This document shows, piece by piece, positions 7,739-15,444 of a stretch of 64,000 nt of DNA. The position numbers were made by a program, and so were the translations under genes. How positions within the stretch are numbered: position 1 is the stretch's first letter; the number at the start of each line of letters is the position of its first letter. Origin of the DNA: Metabacillus mangrovi. GTDB taxonomy: Bacteria > Bacillota > Bacilli > Bacillales > Bacillaceae. The notes beneath the pieces are model-generated. The model saw only the letters and a list, made by a program, of their open reading frames with translations. It did no database searches and had not been told where the DNA came from. The stretch lies in NCBI RefSeq assembly GCF_009711125.1, contig NZ_WMIB01000020.1:1-64000 (forward strand), written 5' to 3'.

Positions 7739-9259
7739 CTATTGCGTCGCAAGCTGCATAATGTTTTCCTGGCTCGCTTCCTCGATGGCAAGCTCGCCTT
7801 TGATGGAACCTTGGGCCATAACGTAGACCCGGTCGCTCATGCCGAGCACTTCCCCGAGCTCGGATGAAATCATGATGATGCTCATCCCTTCCCTGATCAG
7901 CTCGTTCATGACCGTATAGATCTCGAATTTTGCTCCGACATCGATGCCGCGGGTCGGCTCATCGAGAATGAGAAGCTTCGGTCCGACGAACAGCCATTTG
8001 CCGATTGAGACCTTTTGCTGGTTCCCTCCGCTCAGGTTCCCGGCAAGCTGCTCGAGCGAAGAGGTTTTAATATGAAGCGATTGCTTATAATGGCCGGCAA
8101 TTTTAATTTCTTCATTGTTGTTCAGCACCCCGTTGGAGGAAATCCCTTTCAGGTTCGCAGCCGAAATGTTGCTTTTGATATCCTGGAGCAGGAACAGTCC
8201 GTCCCCTTTCCGGTCTTCTGTCACATAGGCGATGCCCGCTTTGATGGCGTCACTCGGGTGCTTCAGCTTCGCCCGCTTGCCGTTGATTTTCATTTCTCCC
8301 TGCAGCTTGTAGTTCTTCGCGTTGCCGAAGATGCTTAACGCAAGCTCGGTCCGCCCTGAGCCCATCAGCCCGGCGATGCCGACGATTTCTCCTTTTCTCA
8401 CATGAAAATCAGCACCTTTGATGACCTTCCTGCCAAGCCGCGGATCATAGGCGGACCAGTTGGTCAGCTCGAGGATCGTTTCGCCCGGTGCTTTGTCGGG
8501 CCGCTTCGGATAAATGTCATCGATTGCACGGCCGACCATGTTGCGGATGATCGTTGATTCATTGACTTCCCCTGTCTCCCCGTCAAGCGTCGTTATCGTC
8601 TGCCCATCACGGAGGACCGTCGCCTGATCAGCGATCGCGATGACTTCCTTCAGTTTGTGGGAAATCATGATGCAGGTGATGCCTTGCTTTTTCAGTTCAC
8701 CAAGAAGCTGAAGCAGGTTTTCACTGTCGTCTTCATTCAGTGCTGCCGTCGGTTCATCAAGAATGAGCAGCTTCACGTCCTTGCTCAAGGCCTTTGCGAT
8801 CTCAACAAGCTGTCTTTTCCCGACGCTCAAATCTTTGATGAGGGTATCGGGATTCACCTTCAGGTTTACTTTTTCAAGCAGCTTCGTCGCTTCCGTGATC
8901 GTTTCGTTCCAGTCCACGACACCGCCGCGCTTCATCTCGTTCCCGGCAAAGATGTTTTCATAGACCGTCAGATCCGGGAACAGAGCGAGCTCCTGATAGA
9001 TGATCGCGATGCCCGTGTGGACACTGTCGGTGATTTTGTTGAACTGCTGGACCTTTCCTTCAAAAACGATGTCCCCTTCATAGGTTCCGTAAGGATAGAC
9101 CCCGCTCAGCACCTTCATCAGCGTCGATTTTCCCGCACCGTTTTCACCGATCAGGCAGTGGATCTCCCCTTTTCTCACCTTGAAGTTGACTTGATCGAGT
9201 GCTTTGACACCCGTGAAATGCTTGGAGATGTTTCTCATCTCCAGAATGGTTTCGCTCAT
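7739..9259 (-). CDS. mmsA: Monosaccharide ABC transporter ATP-binding protein (MmsA/GguA type)
   Basis: The 506-residue protein is a tandem duplicate of ABC ATPase domains. The first has Walker A GENGAGKST (about 38-46) and signature LSVGKRQ with LLILDEPTAAL. The second has a degenerate P-loop (GLMGSGRTEL) and an intact signature LSGGNQQKVSIGKW with LLILDEPTRGIDVG. Such asymmetric twin ATPases energise sugar importers of the ribose/xylose type from the cytoplasmic side. AGGAGG precedes the ATG. It lies between the binding-protein gene and the permease gene. An intercistronic hairpin upstream probably lowers its expression relative to the binding protein. Confidence 0.92.
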   Translation of the reverse strand: MSETILEMRNISKHFTGVKALDQVNFKVRKGEIHCLIGENGAGKSTLMKVLSGVYPYGTYEGDIVFEGKVQQFNKITDSVHTGIAIIYQELALFPDLTVYENIFAGNEMKRGGVVDWNETITEATKLLEKVNLKVNPDTLIKDLSVGKRQLVEIAKALSKDVKLLILDEPTAALNEDDSENLLQLLGELKKQGITCIMISHKLKEVIAIADQATVLRDGQTITTLDGETGEVNESTIIRNMVGRAIDDIYPKRPDKAPGETILELTNWSAYDPRLGRKVIKGADFHVRKGEIVGIAGLMGSGRTELALSIFGNAKNYKLQGEMKINGKRAKLKHPSDAIKAGIAYVTEDRKGDGLFLLQDIKSNISAANLKGISSNGVLNNNEEIKIAGHYKQSLHIKTSSLEQLAGNLSGGNQQKVSIGKWLFVGPKLLILDEPTRGIDVGAKFEIYTVMNELIREGMSIIMISSELGEVLGMSDRVYVMAQGSIKGELAIEEASQENIMQLATQ

Positions 9260-9296
9260 CGTGCACTCCTCCTTCGCAAAACAGCTGGTACAATGG

Positions 9297-9330
9297 CGAA
9301 ATAGTGATAGACGGCGCTATCACTATTCCG
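9297..9330. promoter_or_regulatory. Intercistronic hairpin after the binding-protein gene
   Basis: CGAAATAGTGATAG pairs with CTATCACTATTCCG (14-bp stem with one G-U or mismatch position; loop ACGGCG). It lies between the SBP stop and the ATPase start and no T-run follows. It probably stabilises the 5' SBP segment of the mRNA or acts as partial attenuator, giving more binding protein than ATPase. Confidence 0.7.
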
Positions 9331-9344
9331 CAGTGCTTGAATTT

Positions 9345-10460
9345 TTACAGGCCGGAGAATTCTTTTGCTTCGTAGTAGCCGGAATCCACTAGCTCTTTTT
9401 TCACGTTCTCTTTGTTCACTACGATAATATCGGTTTGCTTCGCTTTTACTTTCTTCTCACCATTGTCATACTCACCGGATGTTTCTGGCTTTTTGCCATC
9501 CAGAATTTCAATCGCCATGCCCATTGCATCCTTTACAAGTGTGCGGACATCCTTGAAGACCGTCATGGACTGCTTTTCATCAATGACATATTGGATAGAC
9601 GCTTTTTCAGCATCCTGGCCCGTTACAGCGAAGCTTTTCACATCGCCGTCAGAACCGAATACATCTGCGATGGAACGTGCCGTTCCGTCATTCGGAGCAA
9701 GAACTGCAACGTCGCCCTTCATGTCAGCAGCAGCCGCAGTCAGGTGAGTCTGTGCTTTGTTTTTCGCTTCATTCGGATCCCAGTTCGTCGTTACCTGACC
9801 GAGCACTTTGCTCAGCTCGTCACGGGAAAGCTCTTGCTTATCCTTAAGTGCTTCTGCTTCACTGGAGTTTGCAATTTTGAACGTTCCATCCGCGATTTTC
9901 GGCTGAAGGACGCTCCATGCTCCCTGGAAGAAAAGGAATGCGTTATTGTCAGATGCAGCTCCAGCGTAAAGGTACAATGGAGTTCCCTGTCCTTTCGCAT
10001 TGTCGATCAAATACTGCCCTTGTGCCGCTCCAACCGCAAGGCTGTCGAACGTCACATAATAATCCACTGCGTCTGTGTTCGTGATCAGACGGTCATACGA
10101 GATAACCGTTACGTCGTCTTTTTTCGCCGCTTCAACCGCAGCCGCTGCTGCATCGCCATCCTGCGGGCTGATGATCAGCACTTTGATTCCTTTGTTCAGC
10201 AATGTTTCAACATTCTCTTTTTCCTTGGCGGAAGAACCCTGGCTGAACAGAATTTCTGTCGTATATTTTGAATCCTTCAGCGCTTCCTTGAAACGCTGCT
10301 CATCCTGAACCCATCTCGGCTCATCCTTCGTCGGCAGCACGATTCCTACATCAACGCCACCGCCTCCTCCACCTGTATTGCTGCTGTTGCACGCTGCAAG
10401 CATCCCGACAAACAGCATCAGCACAAGCAGGGATGAAAACGCTTTAAAAAGTTTATTCAT
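9345..10460 (-). CDS. chvE: Multiple-sugar-binding lipoprotein (ChvE-like)
   Basis: The 371-residue protein has a lipoprotein signal (lipobox LAAC, Cys24) followed by a Ser/Gly linker. The body is a type I periplasmic-binding fold: VDVGIVLPTKDEPRWVQDEQ, then LIISPQDGDAAAAAVE and VISYDRLI, and later NDGTARSIADVF and TGQDAEKASIQYV. These are hallmarks of ChvE-type receptors for arabinose, glucose, galactose or xylose. It is anchored outside the membrane and delivers sugar to MmsB. AGGGGG precedes the ATG. It is the first gene of the operon, with a cre box over the -35 of its promoter and a hairpin after its stop, consistent with high, catabolite-repressed expression. Confidence 0.92.
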   Translation of the reverse strand: MNKLFKAFSSLLVLMLFVGMLAACNSSNTGGGGGGVDVGIVLPTKDEPRWVQDEQRFKEALKDSKYTTEILFSQGSSAKEKENVETLLNKGIKVLIISPQDGDAAAAAVEAAKKDDVTVISYDRLITNTDAVDYYVTFDSLAVGAAQGQYLIDNAKGQGTPLYLYAGAASDNNAFLFFQGAWSVLQPKIADGTFKIANSSEAEALKDKQELSRDELSKVLGQVTTNWDPNEAKNKAQTHLTAAAADMKGDVAVLAPNDGTARSIADVFGSDGDVKSFAVTGQDAEKASIQYVIDEKQSMTVFKDVRTLVKDAMGMAIEILDGKKPETSGEYDNGEKKVKAKQTDIIVVNKENVKKELVDSGYYEAKEFSGL

Positions 10461-10497
10461 TATGAAACCCCCTGAACCGTTTTATGATTACAGCCCA

Positions 10498-10534
10498 ATT
10501 ATATGATGAAAGCACTACCATGAAAGCGGTAACA
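10498..10534 (-). promoter_or_regulatory. Sugar-transporter promoter with CcpA cre site
   Basis: On the minus strand TATAAT (10498-10503) lies 16 bp from TTTCAT (10520-10525). TGAAAGCGGTAACA (10521-10534, plus strand) fits the cre consensus TGWAANCGNTNWCA at every position and overlaps the -35. CcpA should block this promoter when preferred sugars are present. Confidence 0.75.
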
Positions 10535-10685
10535 ACTAGCATTCTTTTAGGAACATCTGCACTTTTTTGTGATTGGGGGAAAAAGAACCCGTAACTGGGT
10601 TCTTTGCAGTTAATTTTGAAAAAACCGGGCCAGCCCTTTACAGATGAAACCAGAAATACGGATCCCTGTTCCGAAAAAGATCGCA

Positions 10686-10902
10686 TTCGGTCTCCAGGGA
10701 CGCTATTTGCACTCTAAACCGCATTTTTTCCACGTTTCGGTCTCAGATGCAGCTATTTACCTGTTTCGGGGCAATTTTCGTCTGTTTTTTAGAAAATAAC
10801 GGCTCCTGAGACCGATAACTCTTAAAATAGCGGTTTTTCTCCAAAATAGCGTCCTCTGAGACCGGTTGGTTTGGGATCGGTCTTCAGGGACGCTATTTTG
10901 CT
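10686..10902. repeat. 190-bp modular repeat, single unit
   Basis: Direct modules start with CGGTCTC at 10688 and 10738 (50 bp apart). Inverted modules end in GAGACCG at 10814 and 10864 (50 bp apart). The first module then recurs at 10878, exactly 190 bp after the start. The last inverted and direct modules pair into a hairpin of about 20 bp (AAAATAGCGTCC with GGACGCTATTTT inside). It is non-coding and lies between divergent genes. The same unit occurs tandemly at 17160-17695 and 31535-32330. Confidence 0.85.
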
Positions 10903-11107
10903 TTGATCGGTCACTTCACGCGGTACCGCATCCTGCCGAGAAATCCTTTAGAACGCGAACAAAACCGGGTTCAGCCTATTCCGGAGGATGAAACTGGTTT
11001 CCAGTAATGCGAGAGAGGTATAAGTAAGTAAGAAGCAAACGATGGAAATGTTTTCTTACACCCCCTCTGCACGGAAACCCAGCGGAGATTACTGGAGGTT
11101 ACCAACC

Positions 11108-11356
11108 ATGCTCACCATTCAGCTAGTAAGCTTTGCCGTTCTGATAGCCGCTGTTGTTCTGATTGCTATTATCGTCTCTAGAAAATCCGGACTGCGCAAA
11201 GATATTATCGTTACCGGCTCAATTGTTCCGATTGTCATCTTCACGTTTGTTTTTATCCTTTTACGGGAGCCACCTAAGTTTCTGATTGTCTTAATGATCT
11301 TTGCCAGTGTTCTTTCCATCGGATCGCTTGTAAGGGCGATTGCGAGGCCTAGATAG
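11108..11356 (+). CDS. Small membrane protein, unknown
   Basis: This 82-residue protein has three hydrophobic segments (about 1-23, 34-52 and 56-75) separated by short basic loops (SRKSGLRK, REPPK) and a basic tail (RAIARPR). It should sit in the cytoplasmic membrane. GGAGG lies 9 nt before this ATG. A longer frame from 11042 has no RBS, so it was not used. No family is recognised. A shared bidirectional terminator separates it from the convergent repeat-protein gene. Confidence 0.6.
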   Translation: MLTIQLVSFAVLIAAVVLIAIIVSRKSGLRKDIIVTGSIVPIVIFTFVFILLREPPKFLIVLMIFASVLSIGSLVRAIARPR

Positions 11357-11360
11357 AGAA

Positions 11361-11394
11361 AAACGAGAGGATGGCCTCCTCTCGTTTTTTTTCT
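11361..11394. terminator. Bidirectional Rho-independent terminator
   Basis: AAACGAGAGG pairs with CCTCTCGTTT, with a T-run on the plus strand (TTTTTTTTC) and a shorter one on the minus strand (complement of GAAAAA). It lies between convergent genes. Confidence 0.85.
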
Positions 11395-11395
11395 T

Positions 11396-12190
11396 TTATG
11401 CTTTTCGGTAATCCGGGTTGCTCTGCTCCCACCCGCTGTTCTGATTCACACTCGTATCTCCGTCTCCGTCACGCCAGTAGCCTTCTACATAGGTACCGTC
11501 CGCTCGGTAATAGCCATCTACCCAGTGTGGGCTTACATGATGGGTGCCGTTATGGTCCACCGCCGCGGCTGCCGTTCCAGGGTTATTCTGCTCCCACCCG
11601 CTGTTCTGGTTCACACTCGTATCTCCGTCTCCGTCACGCCAGTAGCCTTCTACATATGTACCGTCCGCTCGGTAGTAACCGTCCACCCAGTGTGCGTCCA
11701 CAAGGTGGGTGTCATCCGATGCCACAGGAGCACTTTCATTGCCGTTTACGTCTACGACATCCGTCATTTCCAGGACTGATACACCAAGTGCGCTGACGGC
11801 AACGGTTTTGCCGACACTTCGCAGGCCCTTTTTCCATCTGTCTTCGTCTCCCTCCAACACCCCTCCGGCCACTTCTCCGACATTTTTGACTGTCTCTGAT
11901 ATACCTCGTCCCAATGCTTTCGCTGTGCTTGAAACACCTTCTCCAATATCGGAAAATCCTTGATCAATTTTGCTTTCATCTTTTCCGATCATTCCGCTTC
12001 CCACATTCCAGGCACCTTCAGCCAGATTGCCCAGTTGTTTACCTGCGAACTCCGTCGATGTTTTCACACCGTCCCCTACTTCTTTAACAAACTGTGAACC
12101 TGTCAGTTCACCTACTCCCTTAATCAAACCTCCAGTGATTCCCCCAACAGCCTGTCCGGCCCCTTTACCCAGTGACTTCAGAAAACCCAT
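11396..12190 (-). CDS. Glycine-rich protein with tandem HWVDGYYRADGTYVEGYWRD repeats
   Basis: The 264-residue protein has two parts. Residues 1-145 are Gly/Ala-rich amphipathic helices (GKGAGQAVGGITGGLIKGVG, then repeated hydrophobic GxxxG phrases) that recall membrane-inserting or self-assembling helices. Residues 160-264 hold two 55-residue tandem repeats, each with HWVDGYYRADGTYVEGYWRD followed by the acidic GDGDTSVNQNSGWEQ. The DGDGDT run could bind Ca2+. The repeat DNA is nearly identical over about 125 bp with period 165 bp, so duplication is recent. There is no signal peptide. RBS GAGAGGA and a plausible promoter (TTGAAA/TACTAT) lie upstream. The family and function are unknown to me. 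Confidence 0.75.
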   Translation of the reverse strand: MGFLKSLGKGAGQAVGGITGGLIKGVGELTGSQFVKEVGDGVKTSTEFAGKQLGNLAEGAWNVGSGMIGKDESKIDQGFSDIGEGVSSTAKALGRGISETVKNVGEVAGGVLEGDEDRWKKGLRSVGKTVAVSALGVSVLEMTDVVDVNGNESAPVASDDTHLVDAHWVDGYYRADGTYVEGYWRDGDGDTSVNQNSGWEQNNPGTAAAAVDHNGTHHVSPHWVDGYYRADGTYVEGYWRDGDGDTSVNQNSGWEQSNPDYRKA

Positions 12191-12230
12191 GGTTCACGTT
12201 CCTCTCAAATAGTCATATATACCTATATCT

Positions 12231-12258
12231 ATAGTACCATCAATCTGGATATTTTCAA
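12231..12258 (-). promoter_or_regulatory. Putative sigma-A promoter of the repeat-protein gene
   Basis: On the minus strand TTGAAA (12253-12258) and TACTAT (12231-12236) are 16 bp apart, about 40 bp upstream of the start codon at 12190. Confidence 0.5.
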
Positions 12259-12290
12259 TAAAAAAACAGCCGCACTAAAGCCAGCTGTCT
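12256..12290 (-). terminator. Terminator of the acetyltransferase gene
   Basis: On the minus strand ACAGC(TGGC)...(GTGCG)GCTGT is followed by TTTTTTTATT, just past the stop of the gene at 12300. Confidence 0.65.
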
Positions 12291-12299
12291 TCTATCTAT

Positions 12300-12863
12300 T
12301 TATTTTTTGTCAAGCATCCTGATTACTCTCGCCGGATTGCCTCCCACTACCGCATGGTCGGGTACATCTTTGACAACGACGGCACCGGAAGCAATTACGG
12401 CGTTATGCCCAATCGTCACACCGGGATTAATGACTGCCCTTCCGCCTATCCACACGTTATCCCCAATGGTCACCGGTTTGGTGTATTCCATCTCTGTGAT
12501 TCGCTCCTCTGCCTCAATCGGATGGGTATTGGTATAGATGTGAACCCCCGGTGCCATCATGCAGTTTTTTCCGATGGTTACTGGTCCGCCGTCGAGGATT
12601 GTACAGTCAAAGTTTGCATAGAAATTTTCCCCAACGTGGATGTTGTAGCCGTAATCACAGCGGAAATCGGATTCAATATAGATCCGCTCCCCCGTTGAAC
12701 CAAACAAGGCCTTCAGCATCGATGCCCGTTCTTCTTCCTTTTCTTCTTCCGTATGATTAAAGGTCCTGACCAGTTTTCTTGCCCTCGCCCGGTCTTTAAC
12801 AAGCTCAGCATCCCCCGGATAATAAAGGTTACCATGGATCATTTTCTGCTTTTCTGAACTCAC
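12300..12863 (-). CDS. maa: Sugar O-acetyltransferase (maltose acetyltransferase family)
   Basis: The protein has 187 residues. The N-terminal Mac domain ([20 protein letters not shown]) is followed by left-handed beta-helix hexapeptide repeats from about residue 60. The active-site region [11 protein letters not shown] carries the catalytic His, and the C-terminus has [20 protein letters not shown] and GNPARVI. The enzyme transfers acetyl from acetyl-CoA to maltose, glucose or related sugars in the cytoplasm. The frame extends six codons further to another GTG, but AAGGGGG is placed 8 nt before this internal GTG, so 12863 is preferred. It is monocistronic with its own terminator. Confidence 0.88.
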   Translation of the reverse strand: MSSEKQKMIHGNLYYPGDAELVKDRARARKLVRTFNHTEEEKEEERASMLKALFGSTGERIYIESDFRCDYGYNIHVGENFYANFDCTILDGGPVTIGKNCMMAPGVHIYTNTHPIEAEERITEMEYTKPVTIGDNVWIGGRAVINPGVTIGHNAVIASGAVVVKDVPDHAVVGGNPARVIRMLDKK

Positions 12864-12975
12864 TTGCACTTCCCCCTTCACTTTCTTAAATTGCTGAATT
12901 AAGCATCAGTGCAAGTGTATCATGAACAAAAGCTAACCGCTTTCATTGGGTAAGCAATACATGAAATTCCGTAGG

Positions 12976-13001
12976 GTTTAAGGTTCATGAATCAGGGGTA
13001 T
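12976..13001 (+). promoter_or_regulatory. Sigma-B promoter
   Basis: GTTTAA (12976-12981), a 14-bp spacer and GGGTAT (12996-13001) match the B. subtilis sigma-B consensus at every position. It lies 74 bp upstream of the GAF-STAS gene start at 13075, so that gene should be part of the general stress regulon. Confidence 0.8.
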
Positions 13002-13074
13002 TGTTTTCATTTAGATTATGCTAAATGATTTGAATAAGGTGCACAACCATCATACTAAAAGAGGGCGGATTCAT

Positions 13075-13926
13075 ATGATCCATTCGATTAAAAATTTTGA
13101 AGAGGCAGCAGAAAATATTTTAAAGTTTATGAGCAGTGTCGTACCCGTAAACACTCTGTTTATTGCTAAAAATGATCAGCGTTTCAATAAGATCGAGAAG
13201 GTTATTAACCGGGATCATGTCCTGCTGAAAAGCGGGGAGACCTTGCCGTTTGAAGATACGTTCTGCAAACTAAGTGTGGATCATGGAAATCGCATTTTAA
13301 TGATTGAAGACTTAAACCAGAATGCCCAGACGAAAAACATGGAGGTAACCCGAAATTTACAGGGTGGGAGCTTTATCGGCATTCCCATTAATTTCAGTAC
13401 TGGCGAAAATTATGGAACCATTTGCGGTTTGGACACTGAAAAGGTAACGTTTGAAAATGAGCACATGGAGCTGTTCACGACCATGGCGTCTCTTCTAAGT
13501 TACGTCCTCGACCTGGACAGAGTAAACCGTGAAATTGAAGAGCTGTCTGCTCCAATGGTTCCCCTGACAGACGGTCTAGCCGTCCTTCCCATCATCGGTG
13601 ACATCAGCAGAAAAAGGGCACAGATCATTATTCAGTCCACCTTGAGTCAAAGTTCCGAGCAATGTCTGGAGTATCTCATCCTGGATCTATCAGGGATCCT
13701 CCGCATCAACGAAGAGACGATCGAGCTGCTCATTCAATTGGCAGAAATGCTCTCTCTAATTGGAGTAACCCCAATTTTAACCGGCATTCTGCCAGAGCAG
13801 GCTCAAACAATGGTTCACAGCAGTTTGATTATAGACCGGATTTTAGTGAAAAAGTCTCTTCCAGACGCTTTGTCGCATATTGGCTTTGCCCTTGTTGAGA
13901 AAAAGAAGGTTCAAAAGCGTTTTTAA
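13075..13926 (+). CDS. GAF-STAS signalling protein (RsbR-like)
   Basis: The protein has 283 residues. Residues 1-150 resemble a GAF sensor domain (VNTLFIAKNDQ, GGSFIGIPINFSTGENYGTI). A STAS domain follows (LPIIGDISRKRAQIIIQSTL, then YLILDLSGILRINEETIELL and GVTPILTGILPEQAQTMVHS), like the C-terminal domain of RsbR and RsbS. The usual phospho-acceptor phrase D-(T/S)-(S/T)-G reads DLSGI, retaining a Ser. Such proteins form stressosomes with RsbT-type kinases, and one RsbT-like protein is encoded at 29882. The start at 13075 has GAGGGCGG 9 nt upstream; the longer frame from 13018 has no RBS. A sigma-B promoter precedes it, suggesting positive feedback in the stress response. Confidence 0.85.
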   Translation: MIHSIKNFEEAAENILKFMSSVVPVNTLFIAKNDQRFNKIEKVINRDHVLLKSGETLPFEDTFCKLSVDHGNRILMIEDLNQNAQTKNMEVTRNLQGGSFIGIPINFSTGENYGTICGLDTEKVTFENEHMELFTTMASLLSYVLDLDRVNREIEELSAPMVPLTDGLAVLPIIGDISRKRAQIIIQSTLSQSSEQCLEYLILDLSGILRINEETIELLIQLAEMLSLIGVTPILTGILPEQAQTMVHSSLIIDRILVKKSLPDALSHIGFALVEKKKVQKRF

Positions 13927-13963
13927 TTCGAATCAACTAAAACTGAACGTTCCCTCTCAACTT

Positions 13964-14001
13964 AAAAAAGGAAGAGGCTAAAAAATCCCTCTTCCTTTTT
14001 T
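13964..14001 (+). terminator. Rho-independent terminator
   Basis: AAAAAGGAAGAGG pairs with CCTCTTCCTTTTT, ending in a T-run. It lies 38 bp past the GAF-STAS stop and could also act for the convergent SDR gene. Confidence 0.85.
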
Positions 14002-14077
14002 ATCTTCCTTCTATAGAAACGGAAATACCTGTGCCGCTCGAAACAAATTCAAGAGATTCAAAAATTCCAGCTGCTAT

Positions 14078-14872
14078 TTACAGGATACTCTGGATGATGC
14101 CACCTTCAACGCGCTGGGCGGTTCCATTGATAGCCGATGCTTTGGATGAGGCTAAAAAGACAATTGTATCTGCTACTTCTTCAACTGTTGCATAGCGCTG
14201 AATTAGTGAAGTGGGCTGGTCATTTTTGAAGTATTCCTTAATATACGTATCAAGGTCCATGCCACTCTCAGAAGCCATATCACCAATAAAAGTCCCAAAT
14301 CCTTCTGTCCACGTAGGACCCGGCAAGACGGAGTTTACGGTTACATTCGTTCCTTTTGCCACCTCTGCCAGCCCTCTTGATAACGTAATCAGAGCCGTTT
14401 TAGAAACACCATATGGCACAAGCTCCGGATAAGGTTTGATACCCGCTTCACTTGCAAGGTTAATAATACGGCCTTCATTCCGTTCAATCATTTTTGGAAG
14501 GAATGCCCGGGAAAGTCTAACTGCGCTCATGACATTGATTTGATAGTAATCCAGCCACTCTTCATCCGTTACTTCTTCAAAAGGCTTGACTGTAAATACA
14601 CCCGTGTTGTTGACAAGAATATCAAGATCGCCTATCTCATTGATTTGGGCAATCATTTTATCCGTTTCATCTTTTTTGGAAACATCGCCTTGAATTCCAT
14701 AAACTGTTCCAAGCGGAGAAAGTTCTGCTACTGCCGCCTCCACATTTTCTTTGGACCGGCCATTAATAATGACTTTAGCTCCTTCGTTCAAAAAACTGAT
14801 AGCTGCCGCCTTGCCAATCCCAGCAGTTGAACCTGTTACAAGTACTAATTTATCTGTTAAATGAAGTTCCAT
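14078..14872 (-). CDS. Short-chain dehydrogenase/reductase
   Basis: This 264-residue classical SDR has cofactor loop TGSTAGIGKAAA, NAG variant NNTGVF, catalytic Ser in LASEAG and Y-x-x-x-K in YGVSKTAL. It oxidises or reduces an alcohol/carbonyl with NAD(P)(H); the substrate is not evident. The ATG at 14881 is possible, but AAAGTGAG is better spaced to the ATG at 14872. It is divergent from an HxlR-type regulator gene about 170 bp away, a common pairing in which the regulator controls the oxidoreductase in response to electrophiles or other stress. Confidence 0.85.
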   Translation of the reverse strand: MELHLTDKLVLVTGSTAGIGKAAAISFLNEGAKVIINGRSKENVEAAVAELSPLGTVYGIQGDVSKKDETDKMIAQINEIGDLDILVNNTGVFTVKPFEEVTDEEWLDYYQINVMSAVRLSRAFLPKMIERNEGRIINLASEAGIKPYPELVPYGVSKTALITLSRGLAEVAKGTNVTVNSVLPGPTWTEGFGTFIGDMASESGMDLDTYIKEYFKNDQPTSLIQRYATVEEVADTIVFLASSKASAINGTAQRVEGGIIQSIL

Positions 14873-14920
14873 TCTGAACATCTCACTTTCAAAGTTTTAT
14901 GGTTTGTTATTGCCTTCCAT

Positions 14921-14949
14921 TTGCTAGCCTGTTTAGTATGCAATATAAT
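14921..14949 (+). promoter_or_regulatory. Promoter of the HxlR-type gene
   Basis: TTGCTA (14921-14926), a 17-bp spacer and TATAAT (14944-14949) make a good sigma-A promoter. Downstream, GTAAC (14986-14990) and GTTAC (15005-15009) form an inverted pair that may be an operator. Confidence 0.65.
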
Positions 14950-15039
14950 TTAAACCATGAGAAGTACGCACTTTGCGGTGATTTAGTAACCATCGGGTGC
15001 CGGAGTTACCGATTAGTGCCTGTCAATTTGGAGGAAATA

Positions 15040-15396
15040 ATGAAGAAATATACGATGCCTGTCGAGGCTTCTTTAGATGTGATCGGAGGAAAGTGGAAGG
15101 TCGTAATCATGTGCCACTTGATCCTGGGTACAAGAAGGAACAGCGAACTGAAACGTGTAATGCCTGGCATTTCCCAAAAAATGCTTTCCCAGCAATTAAA
15201 AGAGCTGGAAGGGGATCACCTTATTCGCAGAGAAGTATTCAATGAAGTTCCGCTTCGTGTGGAATACTCACTGACTGACTATGGATGGACACTGAAGGAT
15301 ATTCTGGATGCCTTGTGCGCCTGGGGTGAGGTTCATATTGAACGGAATTACGAGAACAAGTATGATGTTTTGGAAAAAAGCATCTTAAACAAATAA
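15040..15396 (+). CDS. HxlR/DUF24-family winged-helix regulator
   Basis: The protein has 118 residues: VEASLDVIGGKWKVVIMCHL (HTH start), RRNSELKRVMPGISQKMLSQ (recognition region), and the wing REVFNEVPLRVEYSLTDYG. This is diagnostic of HxlR/YodB-type regulators, often thiol-based sensors. The conserved Cys normally just before the P-(V/I)-E motif is Met here (TMPVEA). Only Cys in IMCHL and ALCAWG remain, so sensing may differ from YodB. A 165-residue frame exists, but TTGGAGGA lies 5 nt before ATG 15040, making this the start. It is divergent from the SDR gene at 14872, its likely target. Confidence 0.88.
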   Translation: MKKYTMPVEASLDVIGGKWKVVIMCHLILGTRRNSELKRVMPGISQKMLSQQLKELEGDHLIRREVFNEVPLRVEYSLTDYGWTLKDILDALCAWGEVHIERNYENKYDVLEKSILNK

Positions 15397-15397
15397 A

Positions 15398-15444
15398 AGG
15401 AGCGGCCCTGCAGTTTTTCTGTCCGGGCTGCTCCTCTTTTTTTC
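15398..15444. terminator. Terminator shared by convergent genes
   Basis: AGGAGC-G-GCCC pairs with GGGC-T-GCTCCT, followed by CTTTTTTTTC on the plus strand. It lies between the HxlR gene and the convergent VOC gene and overlaps the VOC stop. Confidence 0.8.

Noticed and set aside
10453-10686. 77-codon minus-strand ORF upstream of the ChvE-like gene
   Set aside because: It covers the cre site, promoter and RBS of the operon and has no RBS of its own.
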